DNA of 11,869 nt from Rhizobiaceae bacterium. Its GTDB lineage: Bacteria > Pseudomonadota > Alphaproteobacteria > Rhizobiales > Rhizobiaceae. The notes beneath the pieces were generated by a model. The model had not been told where the DNA came from and did no database searches. It was given only the letters and a program-made list of their open reading frames with translations. A program made the position numbers and the translations under genes. The DNA lies in contig JAKISV010000081.1 in NCBI GenBank assembly GCA_021648425.1, positions 1-11,869 of the forward strand. The letters run 5' to 3'. This document shows, one piece after another, positions 1 through 6,743 of the stretch. Positions within the stretch are counted from its first letter, which is position 1. Each line of letters opens with the position of its first letter.

Positions 1-451
1 TAATTCCCCCTGGCTCGATGATATCGTAATAGTCCGCTTGCAGTTTGATATTAATAAATGACAGGCGCTGCCCGTCCCATTCATATAGAATTCGGAAAAA
101 AACAGTGCCGCCGGTGGTAAGACGCATGGCTACCAGATGTTCGCGTGTAGCTTTTCCCAAATCCGCAATAATAAATATCTCGCCGTCGAGATAATCAAAT
201 CGGCCCATGGGACTGCCCAGGGCCGGTTCCAGCTTGGCCTGGGAAGATTTACTCCACATGGGGGAGTTGGCGGCCAAATTTTCGAGAAATTTAACGCCGC
301 CGGCACCCTTGCCTTGAACCAGCGCCTCAACAAAACCGCAACTGTCGTCGCGGGGCTGGTGGGTATCGGCCATTGCCGCGCCGGTGCCACCCAGGGGACC
401 CAGAGCAAAAAACAGAATGAAAATCCCGAAAATACGAGTTAACAATGCCAT
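1..451 (-). CDS. Secreted protein of unknown function (3' end beyond window)
   Basis: I do not recognise this family. The minus-strand frame opens at ATG 451, preceded by a GGAAAG ribosome-binding site 8 bases upstream, and stays open for 150 codons to the window edge, so the C-terminus is missing. Residues 1 to about 28 look like a signal peptide: a short hydrophobic run (IFGIFILFFALGPLGG) and an Ala-X-Ala-type end (AAMA) before DTHQP, which implies export to the periplasm or beyond. The visible mature part begins with DDSCGF and has alternating hydrophobic stretches (RFDYLDGEIFIIADLG, VFFRILYEWDGQRLSFINIKL) that suggest a beta-rich fold. There is one cysteine in the mature part. It diverges from alkB with about 60 bases between the starts, so the two could share a regulatory region. 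The frame and signal peptide are clear; no function can be given. Confidence 0.7.
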   Translation of the reverse strand, partial: MALLTRIFGIFILFFALGPLGGTGAAMADTHQPRDDSCGFVEALVQGKGAGGVKFLENLAANSPMWSKSSQAKLEPALGSPMGRFDYLDGEIFIIADLGKATREHLVAMRLTTGGTVFFRILYEWDGQRLSFINIKLQADYYDIIEPGGI

Positions 452-512
452 GATGTTATCTTTCCAATGTAAATGACCCAGACCTGGTTATTATATTTTG
501 CAGGCAAATCTT

Positions 513-1130
513 ATGCAACGAAAATCTGTTCTGCCAGTTGGCGTTCAACACTTTCCAGGCCACCTGAAACCCGGTGAACAAAAGAAACTGTTGGCTGAAA
601 TTCGCAATGCCATCAGTATTGCTCCACTTTTTACCCCAACCATGCCGCGCACCGGCAAACCGTTAAGTGTGCGCATGAGCAATTGCGGGGAACTGGGCTG
701 GGTGTGTGATAAACAAGGCGGCTATCGTTATCAAAAACACCATCCGGATACAGGTAAACCCTGGCCGCCGATGCCGCAAATGCTGCTGGATATCTGGCAG
801 GAAATTTCCAACTTTCCCCATCCGCCTCAAGCCTGTCTTATCAACTTCTATAACCAGGCTGCAAAAATGGGGCTTCATCAGGACAAGGATGAACAAAACT
901 TTGATGCGCCGGTGCTATCTATTTCCCTTGGTGACAGTTGCCTGTTTCGTGTGGGGGCAACGACAAGAGGCGGGCGCACAATGTCGTTCAAGCTGCATAG
1001 TGGTGATGTGGTGATACTGGGAGGAGAATCGCGGCTGGCTTTTCACGGGGTGGACCGGATCTATCCCGGTACTTCGATGCTTTTGAAGAATGGCGGGCGG
1101 TTGAATTTGACGATGCGGCGGGTGGGGTAG
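513..1130 (+). CDS. alkB: Alpha-ketoglutarate-dependent DNA/RNA dioxygenase AlkB
   Basis: AlkB directly repairs alkylated bases (1-methyladenine, 3-methylcytosine) by oxidative demethylation, using Fe(II), oxygen and 2-oxoglutarate. From ATG 513 the protein has 205 residues, close to the usual size. The iron ligands are visible as His122 and Asp124 in LHQDKDE and His178 in FHGVDR. The 2-oxoglutarate-binding arginines are Arg196 and Arg202 in RLNLTMR, matching the E. coli RYNLTFR signature. The NFYNQAAKMG segment before the HxD motif and the WPPMPQML segment are also typical. A TTG at 498 in the same frame would add five residues but has no ribosome-binding site, while ATG 513 has CAGG upstream, so 513 is preferred. 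The gene stands alone, divergent from the secreted-protein gene and convergent with the PLP-enzyme gene at 1176. No Ada-type operator was identified. Confidence 0.92.
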   Translation: MQRKSVLPVGVQHFPGHLKPGEQKKLLAEIRNAISIAPLFTPTMPRTGKPLSVRMSNCGELGWVCDKQGGYRYQKHHPDTGKPWPPMPQMLLDIWQEISNFPHPPQACLINFYNQAAKMGLHQDKDEQNFDAPVLSISLGDSCLFRVGATTRGGRTMSFKLHSGDVVILGGESRLAFHGVDRIYPGTSMLLKNGGRLNLTMRRVG

Positions 1131-1175
1131 GGCCGTGTAATCTCAATACATCATGGGCAGTCGGGAGGTTTTTTG

Positions 1176-2321
1176 TTACCAACCGTTGAAACGAGGCCAT
1201 TTGGCCAGAGCATTGTTATAATCGGCGGGTATGAGGGTGTAGTGGGAATGCTGTGCTGCGGTGGCGCATGCATGGTTTGGCAGAATGCGCAAACGGGTGC
1301 CGACCGGCAGGTCAGGCATAGGTGCAGTTATACCGGGGCGGTGGGTGATGATCCCATGCTCCTGATTTGCAGATGACAGGATTAAATCAGGCTGGATGTT
1401 GCCTGCCTCGTCACAAACAACCCCGTATCCCTGATCCACGGCCTGACCTGAGGTGCCCAGATCACGTGACATCGCCATCCAACCGGCATCCACCAATATC
1501 CAGTTGCGGTCATTTTGATGTCCGATCACGGTGGTCAATACTGATAGGGCGATATCCTCCTGCCGGCAAACGCCGATCCCTGCCATCACCAGATCAAAAA
1601 AGACATATACCCCCGCGCGCACCTCAGTTACTCCAGATAAATCACGAGCAGAATGGGCAGTCGGTGTAGACCCGACGCTTACTACCGGGCAGGGCAGGCC
1701 TGCTGCCTTTAGCGCATTTGCTGCGGCAACTGATGCAACGCGCTCGAGTTCGGCAAAGTCTGCATGTGCTTTTTTGCCTGCCACGGTATAACTTTCGCCT
1801 GCATGGGTTAGCACACCGCGCAGTTCCGCCTCGCCGTCATGCAGGATGCGGCCGATCTCAATTAGTTGAGGATCATCAGGCCGCAAGCCACCACGGTGGC
1901 CATCGCTATCGATCTCGATCAGAACCGGAATTGGGTTTTTTGCATCGCGCGATGCTTTGGCCACTGCTTTAGCCTGTGGCGCGTTGTCCAGAATTATACT
2001 TAGATTGCAGCCTGAAGCTCTGATTGATTGTACACGTGCCAGCTTCTGCGGTGCGATGCCAACTGCATAGAGAATATCGGTTACACCTGCGGCAAAAAAC
2101 ACCTCTGCCTCTGCCAATGTCGATACTGTGGCTGGCCCATTTCCACCCGCGAGGAGGCGGTGTGCTATGTCAATGGATTTGGTGGTCTTCAGGTGGGGTC
2201 GAAGCGATACATTGAGTGTTTTTGTATGTTTTTCAAGCCGATCAATATTATGCATCATTTTAGCTTCGTCCAGAAGCAATGAAGGCGTTATCAATTCATT
2301 AAAGCGCAGGTCAATGGCCAT
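1176..2321 (-). CDS. DSD1-family PLP enzyme (D-serine dehydratase / D-threonine aldolase-like)
   Basis: This is a 381-residue fold-type III PLP enzyme with an N-terminal alanine-racemase-like barrel and a C-terminal D-serine dehydratase-like domain. The Schiff-base lysine is Lys45 in RPHLKTTKS. Other family marks are THAGESY (172-178), GSTPTAH (217-223), RAGVYVFFD (235-243) and VDAGW (277-281). The C-terminal metal site is His350-Ala-Cys352 in LPNHACAT. A His-X-Cys pair is the zinc arrangement of eukaryotic-type D-serine dehydratase, while the well-studied D-threonine aldolase carries His-X-Asp, so D-serine or D-threo-3-hydroxyamino-acid dehydration is slightly favoured. This assignment is an inference from one motif. 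Start ATG 2321 has only a weak GGGA upstream. The nearest upstream gene on the strand is tRNA-Ser, about 220 bases away, so the gene is probably transcribed alone. No clear terminator follows. Confidence 0.85.
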   Translation of the reverse strand: MAIDLRFNELITPSLLLDEAKMMHNIDRLEKHTKTLNVSLRPHLKTTKSIDIAHRLLAGGNGPATVSTLAEAEVFFAAGVTDILYAVGIAPQKLARVQSIRASGCNLSIILDNAPQAKAVAKASRDAKNPIPVLIEIDSDGHRGGLRPDDPQLIEIGRILHDGEAELRGVLTHAGESYTVAGKKAHADFAELERVASVAAANALKAAGLPCPVVSVGSTPTAHSARDLSGVTEVRAGVYVFFDLVMAGIGVCRQEDIALSVLTTVIGHQNDRNWILVDAGWMAMSRDLGTSGQAVDQGYGVVCDEAGNIQPDLILSSANQEHGIITHRPGITAPMPDLPVGTRLRILPNHACATAAQHSHYTLIPADYNNALAKWPRFNGW

Positions 2322-2459
2322 GGCGGAGCTTTCCCAAGTGGTTTATCCTTCGGTTTGACATCAGGTTCAGGATATATTGACCTGGAGCAAAGAACATTGC
2401 AAACAATTGACAACCCATCCGTCTGTCATACATTTGAAAGCGGTAGCAACCGCAACCCG

Positions 2460-2543
2460 CGCTCATATCGCCAAAGGCGATAGCGCCAGAAATATGACAC
2501 AAGCCGCGCTCATTCAGCCAAAGGCGATAGCGCCAGAAATATG
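2460..2543. repeat. Two-copy 47-bp tandem repeat next to tRNA-Ser
   Basis: A 27-base core, from GCCAAAGGCG to AGAAATATG, is identical at 2470-2496 and 2517-2543, giving a repeat period of 47 bases. The similarity extends leftward through CGCTCAT in both copies. Each core contains GGCG-ATAG-CGCC, which can fold into a small hairpin. The first copy can instead form ATCGCC-AAA-GGCGAT. The right-hand copy overlaps the CA of the tRNA 3' CCA, so in tRNA orientation both repeats lie immediately downstream of the mature tRNA. No other copy was noticed in the window. Confidence 0.85.
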
Positions 2544-2633
2544 GCGGAGAGGAAGGGATTCGAACCCTCGAGACGCTTTAACACGCCTACTCCCTTAGCA
2601 GGGGAGCGCCTTCGACCACTCGGCCACCTCTCC
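2542..2633 (-). tRNA. tRNA-Ser (anticodon GCU)
   Basis: Read on the minus strand, the acceptor stem GGAGAGG pairs with CCTCTCC, followed by discriminator G and an encoded CCA (2542-2544). The anticodon stem CTCCC/GGGAG encloses the loop CTGCTAA, so the anticodon is GCT, which reads AGC and AGU serine codons. The T-loop GGTTCGAATCC is present. A long variable arm that can pair AGGCG with CGTCT is the class II mark of serine tRNAs. The 92-base length including CCA fits. Acceptor, anticodon, variable and T arms are all consistent, so the call is firm. Confidence 0.97.
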
Positions 2634-2641
2634 GAGGAGGG

Positions 2642-2670
2642 GAATAACCTTTTATGGGCGGGGGTTTCAA
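2642..2670 (-). promoter_or_regulatory. Likely sigma-70-type promoter of tRNA-Ser
   Basis: On the minus strand TTGAAA (2670-2665) and TTATTC (2647-2642) are separated by 17 bases, and the tRNA 5' end begins 8 bases after the -10-like hexamer. The -35 is good and the -10 is weak, but the spacing and position suit a stable-RNA promoter. It lies between the kynU stop codon and the tRNA, so the tRNA need not depend on kynU transcription. Confidence 0.45.
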
Positions 2671-2698
2671 GTTAAATTTTGGGTGGAGGCAATTTGAT

Positions 2699-3892
2699 TC
2701 AGGTTACTGGATTGGTCTGGTGATATTTATCCTGCTTCCAGATGCCTGAATTCACCACGTCTGCGATTATTTGCGCGCCTTTTATTATATCATCCTCGTT
2801 GAGGTAAAGGGGAGTGATTGCAAAGCGCATAATGTCGGGCTTGCGAAAATCACCGATGACACCGCGTTCGATAAGGGCTCTTATGGCGGCATAGCCATCG
2901 CGGAAGTGGAATGAAACCTGACTGCCGCGTTTGGCAGCTTCACGGGGGCTTGCAAGAATGAGTTGAGGGCAGTTTTTTTCGATCAGGCTGATGAACATTT
3001 CGCTCAATTCAATCGATTTTGCCCGAACATTGGCCATATCTATATCATCCCAGATGTCGAGTGCAGCCTCAAGGGCGGCCAGTTGCAGGATGGGGGGTGT
3101 ACCCACCCGCATGCGCTCGATTGCCGGGCCGGGCCGGTAGTCAAGATCAAAGGCAAAGGGGGCATCGTGACCAAGCCAGCCGGACAAAGCGGGTTTTATA
3201 TTGTTCACATGCCTTGGCGCCACATAAATGAAAGCCGGGCCGCCGGGGCCGCTGTTGAGATATTTGTAGGTGCAGCCGGCAGCAAAGTCGACGTTTGCCG
3301 CTGTAAGGTCAACGGGTACTGCGCCAGCGGAATGGGCGAGGTCCCAGATGGTGATGATGCCCAAATCTTGGGCCAATCTGGTAATCTTTTGCATGTCGTG
3401 CATGCGGCCGGTGCGGTAATCCACATGGGTTAACATCAGCACCGCTATATTTTCATTGAGGGAAGCTTCAATTTCTTCGTGTTCGACAAGCGTCAGTTCG
3501 TGGTTTTGATTGATAGTGGATATGAGGCCCTGGGCCATATAAAGGTCGGTTGGAAAATTACCGGTATCAGACAGGATAATTTTTCTGTCTGCAGCCAGAT
3601 CGATGGCTGAGGCCAGGGCCTGATAGATTTTGATTGAAAGCGTATCGCCCAAAATAATACTGGCGGGGGGAGCGCCAAGCATTTTTGCCAGGCGGTCACC
3701 CAGTTGGGCGGGTTTGATAAACCAGTCGGCTTCGTTCCAGCCTTTTATCAGCAATTCGCCCCATTCTTCGCGGATCATATGTGAGACGCGACTTTCTGCG
3801 GTAACGGGCAACGGCCCAAGCGAATTGCCATCCAGATAGATGATATCCTTTGGCAGATGAAACAAAGATTTGGTTTTTGTAAAATTGGTCAC
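2699..3892 (-). CDS. kynU: Kynureninase
   Basis: Kynureninase is a cytoplasmic PLP enzyme that cleaves L-kynurenine (or 3-hydroxykynurenine) to anthranilate (or 3-hydroxyanthranilate) plus alanine, in tryptophan breakdown. The 397-residue length suits the family. Visible marks are YLDGNSLGPLP (19-29), NFPTDLYM (112-119), the PLP-contacting DLAHSAGAVPVDL (184-196) and CTYKYLNSGPGG (207-218), in which Lys210 is the Schiff-base lysine. The start is GTG 3892: an AAGGG ribosome-binding site lies 6 bases upstream and no better ATG is near. Partner genes of the pathway (tryptophan 2,3-dioxygenase kynA, kynurenine formamidase kynB) are not in the window, so the gene is an orphan here. A perfect CtrA-type box lies 25 bases upstream of the start, though it may serve the divergent response regulator gene. 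Confidence 0.93.
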   Translation of the reverse strand: MTNFTKTKSLFHLPKDIIYLDGNSLGPLPVTAESRVSHMIREEWGELLIKGWNEADWFIKPAQLGDRLAKMLGAPPASIILGDTLSIKIYQALASAIDLAADRKIILSDTGNFPTDLYMAQGLISTINQNHELTLVEHEEIEASLNENIAVLMLTHVDYRTGRMHDMQKITRLAQDLGIITIWDLAHSAGAVPVDLTAANVDFAAGCTYKYLNSGPGGPAFIYVAPRHVNNIKPALSGWLGHDAPFAFDLDYRPGPAIERMRVGTPPILQLAALEAALDIWDDIDMANVRAKSIELSEMFISLIEKNCPQLILASPREAAKRGSQVSFHFRDGYAAIRALIERGVIGDFRKPDIMRFAITPLYLNEDDIIKGAQIIADVVNSGIWKQDKYHQTNPVT

Positions 3893-3914
3893 GATCTGCC
3901 CTTGCTGGAATATG

Positions 3915-3933
3915 GATTAAGGCCTGATTAAGG
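3915..3933. promoter_or_regulatory. Perfect CtrA-type box (TTAA-N7-TTAA)
   Basis: Positions 3917-3920 and 3928-3931 are both TTAA with exactly seven bases between them, the classical full CtrA recognition sequence of alphaproteobacteria. The site sits in a direct repeat, GATTAAGG at 3915-3922 and 3926-3933, with an 11-base period close to one helical turn. It lies in the kynU/response-regulator divergent gap: its right edge is about 125 bases before the response regulator ATG and its left edge 23 bases before the kynU GTG. The match is direct; the target gene is not settled. Confidence 0.65.
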
Positions 3934-4057
3934 ATAGTAGCAATTTATTTGCCAAGCACCAGGCCAGTTTAACATCTCCTACAGATGCCGGTGGTACTTT
4001 TCGAGTGAATATTTGTATTGGTGCCAAAGTGGTATCAAGTGGGAAATTGGAGCAGTC

Positions 4058-4435
4058 ATGAAGATATTTATGATCGTTGATGATTCCCCGGTCATTCGAA
4101 AAGTAGCACGTCGCATTCTGGAAGGGATCGGCTATGTCGTTTCCGAAGCCGAGGATGGAATAGATGCGCTGGAAAAATGCGCCAATAATATGCCTGATAT
4201 TATTTTGGTGGACTGGGAGATGCCCAGAATGGACGGTGTGGAATTTATCAATGCGATTCGTTCTCGCGAAGAAGCAGATCAGGTAAAAATATTGTTTTGT
4301 ACCAGTGAAGTTCTGGTAACCGAAATGATGAAAGCCAAACGCGCCGGGTGCCAGGGGTATTTGTTAAAACCATTTACCAAGGCTTCATTGCAGCAAAAAC
4401 TGACTGAAATCGGTATTGAAGCGATTGCTGCCTGA
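4058..4435 (+). CDS. Single-domain CheY-like response regulator
   Basis: This 125-residue protein is one receiver domain with no output domain. The acidic pocket is Asp8-Asp9 (VDDSP), the phosphoacceptor is Asp52 (LVDWEMP), the switch position is Thr82-Ser83 (FCTSE) and the conserved lysine is Lys104 (LLKPF). It presumably takes a phosphate from a histidine kinase or phosphotransfer protein and signals by protein contact. The opening VDDSPVIRKVARRIL differs from DivK (VEDNELN) and from CpdR (AEDD), so it is neither by sequence. It resembles the CheY-like regulators often found near cell-cycle genes in this class. The start at ATG 4058 has GGAG 5 bases upstream; a longer frame from 4013 has no such site. 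It converges with ctrA and shares a terminator with it. A perfect CtrA box upstream suggests that CtrA may control it. Confidence 0.9.
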   Translation: MKIFMIVDDSPVIRKVARRILEGIGYVVSEAEDGIDALEKCANNMPDIILVDWEMPRMDGVEFINAIRSREEADQVKILFCTSEVLVTEMMKAKRAGCQGYLLKPFTKASLQQKLTEIGIEAIAA

Positions 4436-4460
4436 ATTTCTTTTGAGATAAACTGCGCAA

Positions 4461-4493
4461 TAAAAAACCCGCCGGAAACCAGGCGGGTTTTTA
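4461..4493. terminator. Bidirectional Rho-independent terminator
   Basis: AAAAACCCGCC (4463-4473) pairs perfectly with GGCGGGTTTTT (4482-4492) around an 8-base loop. The A-run on the left and T-run on the right give a U-tract in both directions, so the one hairpin can stop transcripts from both the response regulator gene (plus) and ctrA (minus). It sits 26 bases after the first stop codon and 18 bases before the second. Confidence 0.9.
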
Positions 4494-4511
4494 ATTCTTA
4501 TGTAAAATGTG

Positions 4512-5213
4512 TCAGGCGCTTTCGGCGAGTTCCATGCCTTCTGGTTCACGCAGCACATAGCCACGGCCCCATACAGTCTCAATATAGTTGAGTCCGCCGG
4601 CAGCTGAAGCCAGTTTCTTGCGCAGCTTGCAGATGAAAACGTCGATAATTTTGAGTTCGGGCTCGTCCATGCCGCCATAAAGATGGTTGAGGAACATTTC
4701 CTTGGTGAGGGTTGTTCCCTTGCGCAGCGACAGCAGCTCCAGCATCTGATATTCTTTGCCGGTCAAATGTACGCGCTGGCCGCTGACTTCAACGGTTTTG
4801 GCATCGAGATTTACGACAAGATCACCAGTGGTGATAACCGATTGGGCATGGCCCTTGGAGCGGCGCACAATGGCGTGAATTCTTGCAACAAGCTCATCTT
4901 TATGGAATGGCTTGGTCATATAATCATCCGCACCAAACCCAAGGCCACGCACCTTGTCTTCGATACCGGCCAGGCCGGACAGGATTAAAATTGGAGTTTT
5001 GACTTTCGAAAGTCTCAAGGTTCTTAAAACCTCATAACCGGACATGTCCGGCAGATTCAAATCGAGCAATATGATGTCATAATCATATAGTTTGCCCAGA
5101 TCGACGCCTTCTTCACCCAAATCCGTTGTGTACACATTGAAACTCTCGGATTTTAACATCAGTTCGATGCTCTGGGCAGTAGCGCTGTCGTCTTCAATCA
5201 GCAATACACGCAT
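4512..5213 (-). CDS. ctrA: Cell-cycle master response regulator CtrA
   Basis: CtrA is an OmpR-type transcription factor that, when phosphorylated through the CckA-ChpT relay, controls cell division, motility and DNA methylation genes and in some species blocks replication. The 233-residue protein starts MRVLLIEDD, the invariant CtrA N-terminus. The receiver domain spans residues 1 to about 115 with phosphoacceptor Asp51 (LLDLNLPDMSGYEVL) and Lys101 (MTKPF). The winged-helix domain spans about 125-225 and contains the recognition region ELKIIDVFICKLRKKL (186-201) and WGRGYVL. It ends in Ala, as expected for a protein with a C-terminal ClpXP signal, though the last residues are ESA rather than two alanines. 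The start is ATG 5213, preceded by AAGGGG; a 22-codon upstream extension is ignored because it precedes this conserved start. GANTC and CtrA-like sites upstream suggest methylation-sensitive autoregulation. Confidence 0.97.
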   Translation of the reverse strand: MRVLLIEDDSATAQSIELMLKSESFNVYTTDLGEEGVDLGKLYDYDIILLDLNLPDMSGYEVLRTLRLSKVKTPILILSGLAGIEDKVRGLGFGADDYMTKPFHKDELVARIHAIVRRSKGHAQSVITTGDLVVNLDAKTVEVSGQRVHLTGKEYQMLELLSLRKGTTLTKEMFLNHLYGGMDEPELKIIDVFICKLRKKLASAAGGLNYIETVWGRGYVLREPEGMELAESA

Positions 5214-5713
5214 TACCAATCCCCTTCGTTTTACCGCGTAAATGCGGCGATTTTCTAAAATATTGCCTCGTTGGCTCAATGCATACAGGCATGCGATTCA
5301 CTTTTTATAACCTGTCGTATAATGGTTAACAAATGGTAATTTAACATTAGCAGTTAATAACTTCAGAAATTTTTCTGCGTAAGCTGTTGAATTACATGAA
5401 TAATTACGAACTCATTTATTAATGTTTTCCTTTAAGAAACGTAAATAAACGATTCACATGACTCATTGAAACCATTTTGTTGAGCATTTGTTTAGATCGG
5501 GTTTACCGCTCTTTAATGCCTAACGCCTATGATTAAGAAGGCGAGTTAACAAAAGGTTATCAAATTTAGATTTGGTTAACTTTTTTTGATTGCCGTTTTG
5601 GCTAAGAATTTTTGGCTGGAACACGAATTTTGCCCGACAGGGCGCACGTAAATACCAATTGCCGTGTATTTTGGCAGTTGGATTGGTTGAGACGCATTCA
5701 AGGAGTTTTGAGT
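5214..5713. promoter_or_regulatory. ctrA/fliJ divergent control region
   Basis: This 500-bp AT-rich gap has no gene that I can support. It holds three GANTC sites, the CcrM methylation target: GATTC 5295-5299, GATTC 5451-5455 and GACTC 5460-5464. On the ctrA strand TTAACCAT, a CtrA half-site, occupies 5329-5322. TTAACAAAAGGTTAT at 5546-5560 matches TTAA-N7-TTAA at seven of eight fixed bases and lies on the fliJ side. TTAA occurs nine times in the gap. Methylation-gated, self-regulated ctrA promoters are known from Caulobacter; that this one behaves the same way is inference. Confidence 0.6.
5655..5681 (+). other. Hairpin in the fliJ leader
   Basis: CCAATTGCC (5655-5663) can pair over nine positions with GGCAGTTGG (5673-5681), including one G-U pair, around a 9-base loop. 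It lies about 18 bases before the fliJ ribosome-binding site and has no U-tract, so it is not a terminator. It would be in the mRNA only if transcription starts further upstream. Confidence 0.35.
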
Positions 5714-6106
5714 ATGAAGGCGCGCGGTAACCTGCTTCGATTGAAGCATTTTCAGGTGGAAGACAAGACCCGTCAATTGGCGCAGATCGATATGATGGTC
5801 TCAGAATTTCAGCGAATGGCTGATGATTTGAGTTCGCAGATCAAGTTTGAGGAAGAAAAGGCCGGTATTTCCGACCCTTCCCATTTTGCTTATCCGACTT
5901 TTGCCAAGGCAGCAGTGCAACGGCGTGACAATCTGATGATTTCGATTCGCGATCTGAATGATAAACGCCTGGCAGCACAAGAAGCACTGGATGAGGCCGA
6001 TGAAGAATTGGCAAAAGCCCAGAAAAAGGAAGCGCGCGACGGTAATTCCATTGTAATTGAAGAAGTGGAAAAACCAGCTATCGACCAGGCGGCTATGATC
6101 GGCTGA
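5714..6106 (+). CDS. fliJ: FliJ-like flagellar export chaperone
   Basis: FliJ is the small coiled-coil stalk protein of the flagellar type III export apparatus; it works with the ATPase FliI and the gate protein FlhA and escorts substrates at the membrane base. This 130-residue product is almost entirely charged and helical, with heptad-like stretches at about 8-45 and 70-115, and includes the segment ISDPSHFAYPTFAKAA, which I associate with the alphaproteobacterial form of FliJ encoded near ctrA. It is slightly shorter than the enterobacterial protein (about 147). The start at ATG 5714 has AAGGAG 8 bases upstream. The usual partner fliI is not next to it in this window. A near-perfect CtrA box about 155 bases upstream fits the known CtrA control of flagellar genes. 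A strong terminator ends the unit, making it monocistronic. The coiled-coil nature is certain; the FliJ name rests on family resemblance and context. Confidence 0.72.
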   Translation: MKARGNLLRLKHFQVEDKTRQLAQIDMMVSEFQRMADDLSSQIKFEEEKAGISDPSHFAYPTFAKAAVQRRDNLMISIRDLNDKRLAAQEALDEADEELAKAQKKEARDGNSIVIEEVEKPAIDQAAMIG

Positions 6107-6140
6107 TTTTCCGGTCTTGCAAATATAAAAGATGATTATC

Positions 6141-6176
6141 AAACCCTGCTGACAAACCTGTCAGCAGGGTTTTTTG
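6141..6176 (+). terminator. Strong Rho-independent terminator after fliJ
   Basis: AAACCCTGCTGACA (6141-6154) pairs perfectly with TGTCAGCAGGGTTT (6159-6172) around the loop AACC, and the T-run continues to 6175. It begins 34 bases after the fliJ stop codon and separates fliJ from the DUF1801 gene. Confidence 0.95.
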
Positions 6177-6247
6177 ATTTGGTTGCCTTGAATCGGGTTT
6201 TGGCGCAAATTAAATTTCAAGTTCATTGTCAAATCCGGATTGCAATA

Positions 6248-6640
6248 ATGGAAAGTTCAGTTGCCGCAGTTTTTGAAAGCTGGGATGATGCCACCAGGCG
6301 TGGCGCGATGACAATTCGTCAACTGATATTCAGCACTGGCGAAGAATTGAAATCCGTCGGGCCAATTGATGAAACACTAAAGTGGAACCAGCCGGCCTAT
6401 CTGACGCTTCAGACCCGTTCGGGTTCGACAATTCGCATGGGAGCGATACCAAAAGTCAAAAAACTCGGGCTTTATTTTCATTGCCAAACCACGCTGGTAG
6501 AAACTTTCAGAAGCCATTATACAGGGCGACTGGATTTTGAAAAAAACCGGGCGATTATTCTCAACCCTTTAAACGAATTACCGCTGGAAGCTTTAAAGCA
6601 CTGCATTGGCCTGGCGCTTACCTATCATTTGAACAAGTAA
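6248..6640 (+). CDS. DUF1801-domain protein
   Basis: This 130-residue soluble protein matches the DUF1801 pattern. The best mark is DETLKWNQPAYLTL (41-54), followed by a basic segment IPKVKKLGLYFHC (67-79) and a C-terminal helix. DUF1801 proteins are small cytoplasmic proteins of unsettled function. No catalytic motif is visible. The frame could open earlier at TTG 6179, but that codon lies in the T-run of the fliJ terminator and has no ribosome-binding site; ATG 6248 is preferred with only a weak GGA upstream. The gene is followed after about 100 bases by the PqiA-like gene on the same strand, so co-transcription is possible but not shown. Confidence 0.75.
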   Translation: MESSVAAVFESWDDATRRGAMTIRQLIFSTGEELKSVGPIDETLKWNQPAYLTLQTRSGSTIRMGAIPKVKKLGLYFHCQTTLVETFRSHYTGRLDFEKNRAIILNPLNELPLEALKHCIGLALTYHLNK

Positions 6641-6743
6641 TAAAAAAATAAGCGAAGGGTATATTTGCCACTTGTGAATTGGGGTTGGCATTCTTAAACT
6701 ATATGGATTGAGCAAGTGTCCAACCAAAGGCCGATATAAGCAA

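Noticed and set aside
137..442. Open frames on both strands in the first 450 bases
   Set aside because: The frame starting at 451 on the minus strand has a ribosome-binding site and a signal peptide and explains the region; the others are shadows.
2470..2543. CRISPR-like repeat
   Set aside because: There are only two copies, a 20-base interval and no cas genes; it is a simple tandem duplication.
2517..2633. tRNA-Ser 3' end as a phage or island attachment site
   Set aside because: The duplicated sequence is downstream of the tRNA and shares only the terminal CA with it; no integrase or distant copy of the tRNA 3' part is present.
2963..3433. Plus-strand open frame of 156 codons inside kynU
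   Set aside because: It lies entirely within a convincing kynureninase frame and its product resembles no known protein.
5614..5633. Sigma-54 (-24/-12) promoter before fliJ
   Set aside because: TTGGC and TTTTGC are present, but the GG to GC distance is wrong for sigma-54 promoters.
6179..6247. Upstream extension of the DUF1801 gene to a TTG
   Set aside because: The TTG lies in the T-run region of the fliJ terminator, without a ribosome-binding site, and the added residues are not part of the domain.
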